Assembly: GCA_003224635.1 (NCBI GenBank) | Contig: QHZK01000168.1 | Location: forward strand, 1 to 6,770 | Reading direction: 5' to 3' | DNA length: 6,770 nt | Source of the DNA: Acidobacteriota bacterium | Lineage (GTDB): Bacteria > Acidobacteriota > Terriglobia > UBA7540 | Part shown: positions 1 through 6,319 of the stretch, piece after piece | How positions within the stretch are numbered: the first letter of the stretch is position 1 | Layout: every line of letters starts with the position of its first letter | The notes under the pieces: model-generated | Database searches by the model: none | Told to the model about the DNA's origin: nothing | Seen by the model: the letters and a program-made list of their open reading frames with translations, nothing else | Position numbers and translations under genes: made by a program

Positions 1-271
1 TCTTGACAAACAATTCAAGCAGAGGATAGAGTCCGCCTAGCGTCGCAGTGTGTCGGTGAAGTCGTTCTCAAGATCGGGACCGCGCCGTACCGAGGGCTTA
101 GGAGCGGAGCTGGGATAGAGAACTGAAGAACCGATGACCGATGGTTTGCTTGTCCACTTGATCCAGCCAATATCATCGAGCACGATCTGAACTCACCAAG
201 GACCTTTGCCAGTGAGTTGAAGGGTGCTTCAACGCGTCTTTCGGGGGAACGGAACGGAGGGCCTGGGACTC

Positions 272-284
272 ACTCTCGGAGAGT
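272..284. promoter_or_regulatory. 13-nt palindrome just upstream of the receptor start
   Basis: ACTCTC and GAGAGT flank a single central G, giving a perfect 13-nt inverted repeat that ends 8 nt before the ribosome binding site of the receptor gene. In DNA it could be a short operator half-site pair. In RNA only a four-pair stem with a five-base loop could form, which is weak. A repeat this short can arise by chance, so a regulatory role is only a possibility. Confidence 0.2.
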
Positions 285-292
285 ATGCGTGT

Positions 293-297
293 GGAGG
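293..297 (+). promoter_or_regulatory. Ribosome binding site deciding the receptor start
   Basis: GGAGG lies 6 nt before the ATG at 304, an ideal Shine-Dalgarno position. The next residues form a signal peptide, so this site fixes the start at 304 rather than at the in-frame TTG at 217, which would put 29 uncharacteristic residues in front of the signal peptide. Confidence 0.8.
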
Positions 298-303
298 TGC
301 GAC

Positions 304-3300
304 ATGGAGCACGTGCGATCAAAAGAGGCCGCTATCGCGTCATTCCTTTTTCTGTTGCTGTTAACAACCCGTCTGGGTTTTTCTCAAGCCATCACGGGCG
401 ACATCCTCGGCACGGTCCAGGACTCGACCGGGGGCGTGGTACCGGGCGCCAAAGTCACTCTCACGACCGTGGACACAGGCCTCAAATTTGAGGCGACTTC
501 CGACGAGGGCGGCGACTATCTGTTCGCCCAGCTGAAACCGGGCCATTACAGTTTGCAAGCAACCAAGGAGGGGTTCCAGGCGGCCACCGTGTCGAACATA
601 GAACTTCTAGTAGGTCAGAGGCCCCGCGTGGACATGACATTGCAAATCGGGGCCGTTACGCAGAGGATCGAAGTAAGCGCCGGCGGCGTCCAACTGCTTG
701 ATACCCAGACGTCCACAATGGGTGAGGTCATCCAGGAGAAGCCGGTTCAGGAACTGCCCTTGAACGGCAGAAATTTCATCCAACTGGCGGTTCTCTCGCC
801 AGGGGTAGCTCCCATCGACAACGGGGTCTCCCCGGCCTCGTTCTGGACGGGCGCAGGAAACGGCCAAGTGACGACTAGTGTGGCCGGCCTTCGGGAGTCG
901 GACGAAAGCTTTCTGGTAGATGGCATCGAATCGCGGAATGCCCGCTTTGGGAGTGTCGGCCTGCGGCCTTCGCCTGAGGCCATCCAGGAGTTCAAGATGC
1001 AGACCAGCGACTTCAGCGCCGAGTTTGGGCGCTCTGCAGCCATTATCAACACCACCCTGAGATCCGGCACCAATTCGCTGCACGGCAGCGCCTACGAGTT
1101 CATGCGCAACAGCGCTCTTGATGCCAGCGATTTCTTCCTGAACCTAGCTGGCGCCAAGAAACCGGAGTTTCAACAGAATAATTTTGGATTCAGCCTTGGC
1201 GGTCCGATAGTTCTACCGCATATTTACCATGGGCGCGACAAGACCTTTTTCTTTGTCAATTATGAAGGTTTGCGTTCGCGGCAAGGCATCAGTGGCGAAG
1301 CCTTGGTTCCCAGCCGGGCCCAACTGGCGGGGAACCTGGCCGATGATTCAGCCGGCACCGGCATCTATCCGACAAGCTCGCCTTTTTGCCAAGCTAACCA
1401 TGACTCTCCGAAATGCGTCGATGTGATCGATCCGACCACGGTGGTGTTCGATAGCAAGGGAAATGTAGTTCAGGCAACGCCCTTTTCCGGGAACGTAATT
1501 CCGACCAACAGGCTGGATCTCAAAGCACAAAAGTGGCTCGCTTTTATTCCCACACCCAACGCGGGCGGTATCGCGGGACAGGCGCAGCCGCCGTCATTCA
1601 ATTACACCACCTCTCCCAAGGACCTGAACGACATGAACCAGTTCAACGTTCGGGCGGACCACACCATCTCATCGAAAGATCAACTGTCTGGAAGCTACTC
1701 CTTTGAAGACAGGCCGCATATCAGGCCTTCGGCGATGCCCTTACAGGGGACCCGGTTTCCATTGAGAAACCAGATCCTGGCCGTGACCGAGACTCATACT
1801 TTTTCGCCGGCGGTTGTCAACGAAGCTCGCTTTGGCTACAACCGTACCAAGACGTTCCTAGTCTCCCTCGGCGCTCTGGGCGCCAATTATGCCGCCCAGA
1901 CGTTTGGTTTTACGAATACGTCCCCCAATCCTTTCGATTTTGGCGTCCCAGACGCGGGTATTTCAGGGTTCAGTACGGTTGGATCTTTTGCCGAATCCAT
2001 TGGAGCATTGGACGAAGACGATCAATTGGTCGATAGCCTGAGCGTCTTCCACGGAAAGCATAATGTGAAGCTAGGTGTCAATTTCATTCACGAGAAGTTC
2101 TTCCAGATTACTGACTTCGGCGGGATCCCCTCCATCAGTTTCGATGGGAGGTTCACAAGGGCGGGCCTCGGTGACTTCCTGCTAGGGGATGCCTACCAAG
2201 CCGTCACTTCCGTTGGCGACTCGTCGCAGAATCTGCGCGCCAACTGGTGGTCTGGCTACCTTCAGGACGATTGGAGGGTGCGACCCAACCTGACGCTGAA
2301 TCTTGGTCTTCGATACGAACATGCCCAGACCCCGTACGATATTGCCGACAAAACGCAGTGGTTTGATCCCGCCGTGAGGCAAGTGGTCACCTCGCGGAGT
2401 GGCGGCGTGCGCAATGGGATCGTGGACCCGAACTGGCGCGATTTTGCTCCCCGCATAGGATTCGCCTACTCTCCCGGCTACCTCAGGAACACTTCTTTCC
2501 GCGGCTCATACGGGATCTTCTATGCCACCGATAACTGGAACGAGCTCCAATTCCTGGTGATTGGGCCCGCCTTTTACTCCTCCCAGACGCTGAACTCCGA
2601 TCCCAAAAAGCCGACGCTGTCCTTGGGACAACTCTTTCCGGCCGGGACGCTTGGCGGCGGCACGCTTAATCCATTCAGCGTTGACAAGCGTAACCGTACT
2701 CCCTATGTGCAAGAGTGGTCGTTTGACCTGCAGCACACCTTCGCCCGGGATTGGGTGCTGGACGTAGGCTACATCGGCAATGTCGGCCAGAAGCTTCCGC
2801 AGCGCCGCAACCAAAACATCGCCAGCCCTGATCCCACCGGCACCATCCCGATCACCCAGCGTGAGCCCTACCCCGACCTGAGCTGGATCCTTCTTACTTA
2901 CAATGGCGGTTGGTCCAGTTACAACGGGATGACCGTGCGAACCGAAAAGCGCCTTTCCAGCGGCTTTTATTTGTTGGGGGCCTACACCTGGAGTCATGCC
3001 ATCGACCTGGGTGGGACAGACGAATTCTCTGCGTCTTCTGCCTTGTTCAAGATCCTGGACAAAGGCAACTCAACCTTCGACGTCCGCCAGCGTCTGGTTC
3101 TTAGCTACATCTATGAATTGCCCTTTGGTTCTGGCAAACGTTTCCTCTCGGGCACGCCGGGCGTCGTGGGCCGCCTGATAGGGGGATGGCAGTTCAACGG
3201 GATCACGACGTTTTCGACAGGCCAGTACCAGACAGCCGGTCTGCCTATTGACTGGCCTAACCTCGGCGCATTCAGTTCATCCCGTCCGGACCAGTTCGTC

Positions 3301-3669
3301 GGTCCGTACCCTGGCAACAAGAACTACAACAATTGGCTGAACATCAACGCCTTTGTGTTTCCCGGATGCCCAGTCGGCGTCTTCAACCCAACCCCCGAGA
3401 ACTGCCCCAACCCAATCCACGTTCAGGGGAATTCGGGCCGCAATAGCCTGGAGAGTCCCGGCCACAACAACTGGGATTTCTCCCTTACGAAAAATACTCG
3501 GATTAGCGAGCGCACCCATCTAGAGTTCCGGGCAGAATTCTTCAACGGTTGGAACCACACGCAGTTCGGGCCTCCCAACACCACCTTGACCCCGGGCCAG
3601 TTCGGACGGATCACCAGTCTTCTGACCAGCCCGCGACAAGTGCAGTTGGCACTGAGGCTGGTGTTTTAG
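304..3669 (+). CDS. Oar-like TonB-dependent receptor with carboxypeptidase-regulatory-like N-terminal domain
   Basis: This 1121-residue protein is predicted to be an outer-membrane beta-barrel that takes up an unknown ligand, probably a carbohydrate or peptide, with TonB energy. A signal peptide covers residues 1-29: R5 and K7, a hydrophobic core at 11-20 (IASFLFLLLL), and probable cleavage after FSQA. Residues about 31-115 form a carboxypeptidase-regulatory-like Ig fold with GTVQDSTGGVVPGAKVTL and GDYLFAQLKPGHYSL. A plug-like region follows at about 128-255, with ELPLNGRNF (150-158) and FLVDGIESRN (203-212). The barrel begins near FGFSLGGPI (294-302) and KTFFFVNYEGLR. It includes WWSGYLQDDWRVRPNLTLN (from 648) and the late signature GRNSLESPGHNNWDFSL (about 1045), and it ends in VQLALRLVF, with the terminal Phe typical of outer-membrane barrels. 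Length and domain order are normal for the acidobacterial Oar-like group. I see no clear TonB box, so TonB dependence is inferred from the family. The substrate cannot be told, and no SusD-like partner is in the window. Confidence 0.93.
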   Translation: MEHVRSKEAAIASFLFLLLLTTRLGFSQAITGDILGTVQDSTGGVVPGAKVTLTTVDTGLKFEATSDEGGDYLFAQLKPGHYSLQATKEGFQAATVSNIELLVGQRPRVDMTLQIGAVTQRIEVSAGGVQLLDTQTSTMGEVIQEKPVQELPLNGRNFIQLAVLSPGVAPIDNGVSPASFWTGAGNGQVTTSVAGLRESDESFLVDGIESRNARFGSVGLRPSPEAIQEFKMQTSDFSAEFGRSAAIINTTLRSGTNSLHGSAYEFMRNSALDASDFFLNLAGAKKPEFQQNNFGFSLGGPIVLPHIYHGRDKTFFFVNYEGLRSRQGISGEALVPSRAQLAGNLADDSAGTGIYPTSSPFCQANHDSPKCVDVIDPTTVVFDSKGNVVQATPFSGNVIPTNRLDLKAQKWLAFIPTPNAGGIAGQAQPPSFNYTTSPKDLNDMNQFNVRADHTISSKDQLSGSYSFEDRPHIRPSAMPLQGTRFPLRNQILAVTETHTFSPAVVNEARFGYNRTKTFLVSLGALGANYAAQTFGFTNTSPNPFDFGVPDAGISGFSTVGSFAESIGALDEDDQLVDSLSVFHGKHNVKLGVNFIHEKFFQITDFGGIPSISFDGRFTRAGLGDFLLGDAYQAVTSVGDSSQNLRANWWSGYLQDDWRVRPNLTLNLGLRYEHAQTPYDIADKTQWFDPAVRQVVTSRSGGVRNGIVDPNWRDFAPRIGFAYSPGYLRNTSFRGSYGIFYATDNWNELQFLVIGPAFYSSQTLNSDPKKPTLSLGQLFPAGTLGGGTLNPFSVDKRNRTPYVQEWSFDLQHTFARDWVLDVGYIGNVGQKLPQRRNQNIASPDPTGTIPITQREPYPDLSWILLTYNGGWSSYNGMTVRTEKRLSSGFYLLGAYTWSHAIDLGGTDEFSASSALFKILDKGNSTFDVRQRLVLSYIYELPFGSGKRFLSGTPGVVGRLIGGWQFNGITTFSTGQYQTAGLPIDWPNLGAFSSSRPDQFVGPYPGNKNYNNWLNINAFVFPGCPVGVFNPTPENCPNPIHVQGNSGRNSLESPGHNNWDFSLTKNTRISERTHLEFRAEFFNGWNHTQFGPPNTTLTPGQFGRITSLLTSPRQVQLALRLVF

Positions 3670-3698
3670 GCGTCTGCGTCGCAACGATTAATAAACTC

Positions 3699-4640
3699 TT
3701 AACTCACGTTCGGGCGCGCCTCCACGGCGGGAGCGATCTCGCTGAGCAGCGTGAGGTCGAGCACCATTTGGCCCTGAGCGTCCGGCTCGAAAGCGGGGAC
3801 GAAGCGGGCTCCCCAGACCACCTCTTCGTGCCGGTAGGAGTGGCGAACGTGGACCGTCTGGAAGAAAGTATCGTCGAAAGCCTTAATCAGAATCAGAAAC
3901 TCCGCCTGCTGCCGGGTGAGGTGTTCGGCGGTCTGGCCCCAGAGCGGGCTGGCCTCGTCGATGGGATGAACGACCGTCCAGGTGAGCGGGAGGAACTGGA
4001 CGGCGGGGCGTTCGAGCGTAAGGGGCTTGTACTTGCGCAGCAGACCGCCGCCTGAGGGCTCCACGGTCATCAGGAGCATCCTCGCTTCAATCTCCATCAA
4101 ATTATTACTGCGCCGATTCGCCACGCGGAATTGCAAGCTGGCACCGGCCTGATAGGGCGCCACGACCATCTGCCGGCTGAAGGCGAGGCGCGCCGCCGGC
4201 CTGGAGAACCGTCCGAAGACCAGGCCGGTGACGATGGCAAACGCCATCAGCCCGAGAAGGGCTTGAAACGCCGCCGCCAGGTTGGCCAGCAGGCCGTCGG
4301 GGGAGATCCTGCCGTATCCAAGGGTGGTGAACGTCTGGGCGCTGAAGAAAAGAGCGCTCAAAAAGCGGTCGGACGCCGTGCCGGTCTCGGCACCGCGCAG
4401 GTGTTCGACACCGATCCCCAGGTAGACGAGGGCAAACACCATGTTGGCCATCACATACCCGGCGAAGATCATCGCCACGAAAACGGGCCAGGGGGTGTTG
4501 ATCATGAAGAGATAGGGATGTACGTCCCGCCAGGTCGTGCCGCGGCGGCGAACATTGAATTGTCCGTTCGGGTTGATAATCCGATGCAAGTCGCCGCGGT
4601 ATTTCTCTGTAAAGCCGGGGTCGAAGGAAGGTTTATCCAT
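3699..4640 (-). CDS. Inward-rectifier-type potassium channel (KirBac family)
   Basis: This 313-residue inner-membrane protein should form a tetrameric K+ channel with a cytoplasmic regulatory domain. The N-terminus carries the family motif NPNGQFNVRRRG (23-34) and an amphipathic slide helix, W37-R-D-V-H-P-Y43. TM1 spans about 48-74, the pore helix about 93-105, the selectivity filter is T106-L-G-Y-G110, and TM2 spans about 117-143. RFSRPAARLAFS (144-155) is the conserved basic linker that in this family touches lipid headgroups. The Ig-like C-terminal domain shows LERPAVQFLPLTWTVVHPID (209-228) and HEEVVWGARF (271-280), both characteristic. An in-frame ATG at 4751 would add 37 unrelated residues. 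I chose 4640 because the family N-terminus begins there, though no Shine-Dalgarno is visible (see the promoter at 4648-4677). The gene converges on the receptor gene with 29 bp between stops. All key pore residues are present, so the channel looks intact. What opens it cannot be read from the sequence. Confidence 0.93.
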   Translation of the reverse strand: MDKPSFDPGFTEKYRGDLHRIINPNGQFNVRRRGTTWRDVHPYLFMINTPWPVFVAMIFAGYVMANMVFALVYLGIGVEHLRGAETGTASDRFLSALFFSAQTFTTLGYGRISPDGLLANLAAAFQALLGLMAFAIVTGLVFGRFSRPAARLAFSRQMVVAPYQAGASLQFRVANRRSNNLMEIEARMLLMTVEPSGGGLLRKYKPLTLERPAVQFLPLTWTVVHPIDEASPLWGQTAEHLTRQQAEFLILIKAFDDTFFQTVHVRHSYRHEEVVWGARFVPAFEPDAQGQMVLDLTLLSEIAPAVEARPNVS

Positions 4641-4647
4641 GATGCCG

Positions 4648-4677
4648 ATGATAGAAGGACCAAGATGTTGATGTCCA
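4648..4677 (-). promoter_or_regulatory. Candidate promoter for a leaderless channel mRNA
   Basis: On the minus strand TGGACA (4677-4672, five of six matches to TTGACA) is separated by 18 bp from TATCAT (4653-4648, five of six matches to TATAAT). Seven bases after the -10 box comes the A of the channel's ATG at 4640, so transcription would start at or next to the start codon. This fits the lack of any Shine-Dalgarno before that ATG. The site is predicted by eye from the E. coli-type consensus, so confidence is limited. Confidence 0.35.
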
Positions 4678-4799
4678 GAAGCATCCAGGGCCGATTGTCG
4701 GTGTGGTCCGCTCTGCCAACTTTTGGCGATAGCGCTCGGATCGCGGCCCACTCTGCCACAATCCCGCCCGCGCGGACACCAAACCTTCCTCAGCTACGC

Positions 4800-4828
4800 T
4801 TGGCAAGAGGTCCGGCCCTGAGTATACT
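4800..4828 (+). promoter_or_regulatory. Sigma70-like promoter firing rightward
   Basis: TTGGCA (4800-4805) and TATACT (4823-4828) each match the housekeeping consensus at five of six positions and are exactly 17 bp apart. Transcription would start near 4835. The only gene downstream on this strand is the acyl-CoA dehydrogenase homologue at 5115, so its mRNA would carry a leader of about 280 nt. It could instead drive a small RNA. It is the best promoter match I noticed in the intergenic regions. Confidence 0.5.
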
Positions 4829-4912
4829 GGCATCTTCCAATCTGTTGGTCCAAGGGCTGGGAGGACTGAACGTGAGGCCCCGTCCGACGAATCTCACGCC
4901 GAGAACTTCTCG

Positions 4913-4930
4913 CCTTGCCAAGCCGCAAGG
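4913..4930 (+). other. Perfect 6-bp hairpin in the acyl-CoA dehydrogenase leader
   Basis: CCTTGC (4913-4918) pairs perfectly with GCAAGG (4925-4930) around the loop CAAGCC. It lies about 80 nt after the predicted transcription start. No T run follows, so it is not a standard terminator. It could be a leader structure or chance. Confidence 0.3.
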
Positions 4931-5052
4931 ATTCACCTGAACTCCATTCTTATAGGCGTCCGGGGGCCGTTCTCCACAAACCCAAAATCACCAGTCGCTC
5001 ACGTGGGAGCCCAGGCTTTAATTGAGCTGCACGCGCCACTGCGCGTTCACTC

Positions 5053-5086
5053 CGCCGGTTCCGCCAACGCTCCGTTGCGGCCGGCG
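5053..5086 (+). other. GC-rich 14-bp hairpin close to the acyl-CoA dehydrogenase start
   Basis: The outer stem CGCCGG (5053-5058) pairs with CCGGCG (5081-5086). After a TT bulge, CCG (5061-5063) pairs with CGG (5078-5080). After a one-base C bulge, CAACG (5065-5069) pairs with CGTTG (5073-5077), closing a three-base CTC loop. This gives 14 base pairs, mostly GC, ending 28 nt before the ATG at 5115. No T tract follows. It may shape translation or stability of the mRNA, but that is inference. Confidence 0.4.
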
Positions 5087-5114
5087 AACCAATACGGGTA
5101 GGGGTCGATCTCTT

Positions 5115-6263
5115 ATGACCAAGACCGAAGAGCTGATGACCGAGAACGCCATGGCGGCGCAGGAAATCATCGCGCGCAATGCCAAAGAGGTGGATCGCGA
5201 ACGCCGCTTCCCGCGCGAAAACATCACGGCCCTCGGGCGCTGCCGAGTGCTGGGCCTGCTTGTCCCCGTCGAACACGGCGGCGCGGGTGGCGGCCTGGCT
5301 GAAATGTCGCGGGCGCTCGAGCAGTTGGCGCAAGCGTGCCCCTCGACAGCCATGGTGGTGCTGATGCATTTCTGTGGGACTGCCGTCATCGCCGCCAAAG
5401 GGAGCGCCAAGCTGAAACAGGCTTTGCTCCCCGCCATCGCTCGCGGCGAACACCTGACCACCCTGGCCTTCAGCGAGCCGGGGTCCGGCGGACATTTCTA
5501 TTTCCCCGTCAGTCAGGCGCGCCCGAACGGTCACGGATTCTTCTTGAATGCAAACAAATCATTCGTAACAAGCGCCGGAGAGGCTGACAGTTACGTGGTC
5601 TCGACGCGGGCCGTCAACGCCAAGACACCTCAGGAGTCAGCTCTCTTCCTGGTCGACAAGCGCGCCGAGGGCCTGGAGGTCCTCGGGCGGTTTGAGGGAC
5701 TGGGTCTGGCGGGGAACGCCAGCGCTCCGATGCGGCTCCATAACGTGGCGGTTGACGCGGAGCATCGGCTGGGAGAAGAAGGCAGCGGCTTCGAGACGAT
5801 GTTGGAAGTTGTGCTGCCTCATTTTCAAATAGGCGCGGCCTCGGTGTCTCTCGGCATCGCGGCAGCCGCCTTCCAGATGGCCACCACGCACGTTTCGGCG
5901 AGGAAATACGAACACGCCGCGGGAGCCGCTTTGGCCGAGATCCCGCGCGTGCAATTTCTGGAGGCGGAAATGGTGCTGGAACTCCGCTCCGCGCGCGCGT
6001 ACCTTGCCGAAACCATTCGCCGGGCGGTTTCCGGAGACCCCGAGGCGATGCTGGACGTCATCGGGATCAAGGCGCGGGCGGCTGAAGCATCCTTGGCTGT
6101 CGTCTCAAGAGCCATGACGCTCGGTGGCGGCGCCGCTTATGCTTCACCGGGCGGACTGGAGCGCATCTTTCGCGATGCCCAGGCCGCCTCGGTGATGGCG
6201 CCCACCACCGATGTTCTGAAGGACTTTCTTGGCAAGGCCGCCCTGGGCCTGCCACTCTTGTGA
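5115..6263 (+). CDS. Acyl-CoA dehydrogenase superfamily protein, probably lacking the canonical catalytic glutamate
   Basis: This 382-residue protein has the usual length and layout of the flavin-dependent acyl-CoA dehydrogenase fold: an N-terminal helical domain (about 1-110), a middle beta domain (about 115-215) and a C-terminal helical bundle (about 220-375). Signatures are LGLLVPVEHGGAGGG (46-60), the substrate/flavin motif LAFSEPGSGGHF (117-128, TEPGxGS type), KSFVTSAGEADSYVVST (148-164), and GGGAAYASPGGLERIFRDAQ (337-356), which matches the family's GGxGY..ExxxRDAR segment. Where typical members have YEGT, with Glu as the proton-abstracting base, this protein has M361-A-P-T364. At the alternative base position used by isovaleryl- and long-chain enzymes it has P-H-F-Q (235-238). 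The RxxFG flavin motif is replaced by RKYEH (263-267). It may be a divergent dehydrogenase or resemble flavin monooxygenases of this fold (DszC/HsaA type). ATG 5115 follows a weak AGGGG (5100-5104). A TTG at 5022 is unlikely because its extension crosses the hairpin and looks non-coding. Confidence 0.85.
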   Translation: MTKTEELMTENAMAAQEIIARNAKEVDRERRFPRENITALGRCRVLGLLVPVEHGGAGGGLAEMSRALEQLAQACPSTAMVVLMHFCGTAVIAAKGSAKLKQALLPAIARGEHLTTLAFSEPGSGGHFYFPVSQARPNGHGFFLNANKSFVTSAGEADSYVVSTRAVNAKTPQESALFLVDKRAEGLEVLGRFEGLGLAGNASAPMRLHNVAVDAEHRLGEEGSGFETMLEVVLPHFQIGAASVSLGIAAAAFQMATTHVSARKYEHAAGAALAEIPRVQFLEAEMVLELRSARAYLAETIRRAVSGDPEAMLDVIGIKARAAEASLAVVSRAMTLGGGAAYASPGGLERIFRDAQAASVMAPTTDVLKDFLGKAALGLPLL

Positions 6264-6308
6264 GATAATGCTCCGGTTTGGTCAACATGCTTCAGATCGA
6301 TTCAATGC

Positions 6309-6314
6309 GGGAGG
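6309..6314 (+). promoter_or_regulatory. Ribosome binding site of the TIM-barrel gene
   Basis: GGGAGG lies 5 nt before the ATG at 6320. That ATG opens directly into a twin-arginine signal, so this site fixes the start and supports independent translation even if the gene shares an mRNA with the upstream acyl-CoA dehydrogenase homologue. Confidence 0.75.
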
Positions 6315-6319
6315 CGTGA

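Larger units (their letters stand above)
1..303. other. Leader region without a recognisable gene
   Basis: I recognise no gene in this stretch. On the minus strand a 48-codon open frame runs from a GTG at 183 to a TAG at 37-39. It contains the peptide DDIGWIKWTSKPSVIGSS, which I cannot place in a family, and an in-frame stop lies just upstream of its start. It could be the tail of a decayed gene or chance. On the plus strand a weak promoter candidate is TTGTCC (151-156), 15 bp, TATCAT (172-177); the spacing is short. A perfect TTGACA at 3-8 has no convincing -10 partner. The end of the region holds a 13-nt palindrome (272-284) and the ribosome binding site of the receptor gene (293-297). An upstream in-frame TTG at 217 is not the likely start of that gene. 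Confidence 0.5.
4641..5114. other. Divergent intergenic region between channel and acyl-CoA dehydrogenase genes
   Basis: This 474-bp stretch separates the divergent starts at 4640 (-) and 5115 (+). No protein in any frame resembles a known family. A plus-strand frame stays open to 4940, but it is the antisense frame of the channel gene running on and gives low-complexity, unrecognisable peptide. The region holds a candidate leftward promoter at 4648-4677, a good rightward promoter at 4800-4828, a hairpin at 4913-4930, a minor 5-bp stem at 5031-5046 and a larger hairpin at 5053-5086. Neither larger hairpin is followed by a T tract, so they do not look like ordinary intrinsic terminators. Confidence 0.6.

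Noticed and set aside
3..31. TTGACA at the left edge as a receptor promoter
   Set aside because: The -35 hexamer is perfect, but the best -10 at suitable spacing (GATAGA) matches only three of six positions, and the site is about 270 nt from the gene.
217..303. Upstream TTG start extending the receptor by 29 residues
   Set aside because: The extension lies before a clear signal peptide, and the ATG at 304 has an ideal GGAGG 6 nt upstream.
607..1083. 158-codon minus-strand frame inside the receptor gene
   Set aside because: The plus strand here encodes the conserved plug region of the receptor. The antisense peptide has no recognisable features.
4913..4930. Hairpin as an intrinsic terminator
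   Set aside because: No T-rich tract follows the stem on either strand.
4131..4940. 269-codon plus-strand open frame opposite the channel gene
   Set aside because: It is antisense to a clearly conserved KirBac gene and then runs into non-coding DNA. The peptide is rich in Arg, Gly and Pro, has no family features, and is what GC-rich antisense frames usually give.
4949..4954. Minus-strand TATAAG as a second leftward promoter in the intergenic region
   Set aside because: No -35 better than three of six matches occurs at usable spacing, and it is about 300 nt from the channel start.
4950..5534. 194-codon minus-strand frame opposite the acyl-CoA dehydrogenase homologue
   Set aside because: It overlaps the conserved gene on the other strand, spans the leader hairpin and shows no recognisable domain.
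6229..6269. TTGGCA and GATAAT as a promoter for the TIM-barrel gene
   Set aside because: The two hexamers are 29 bp apart, far outside workable spacing, and no better -35 precedes GATAAT.
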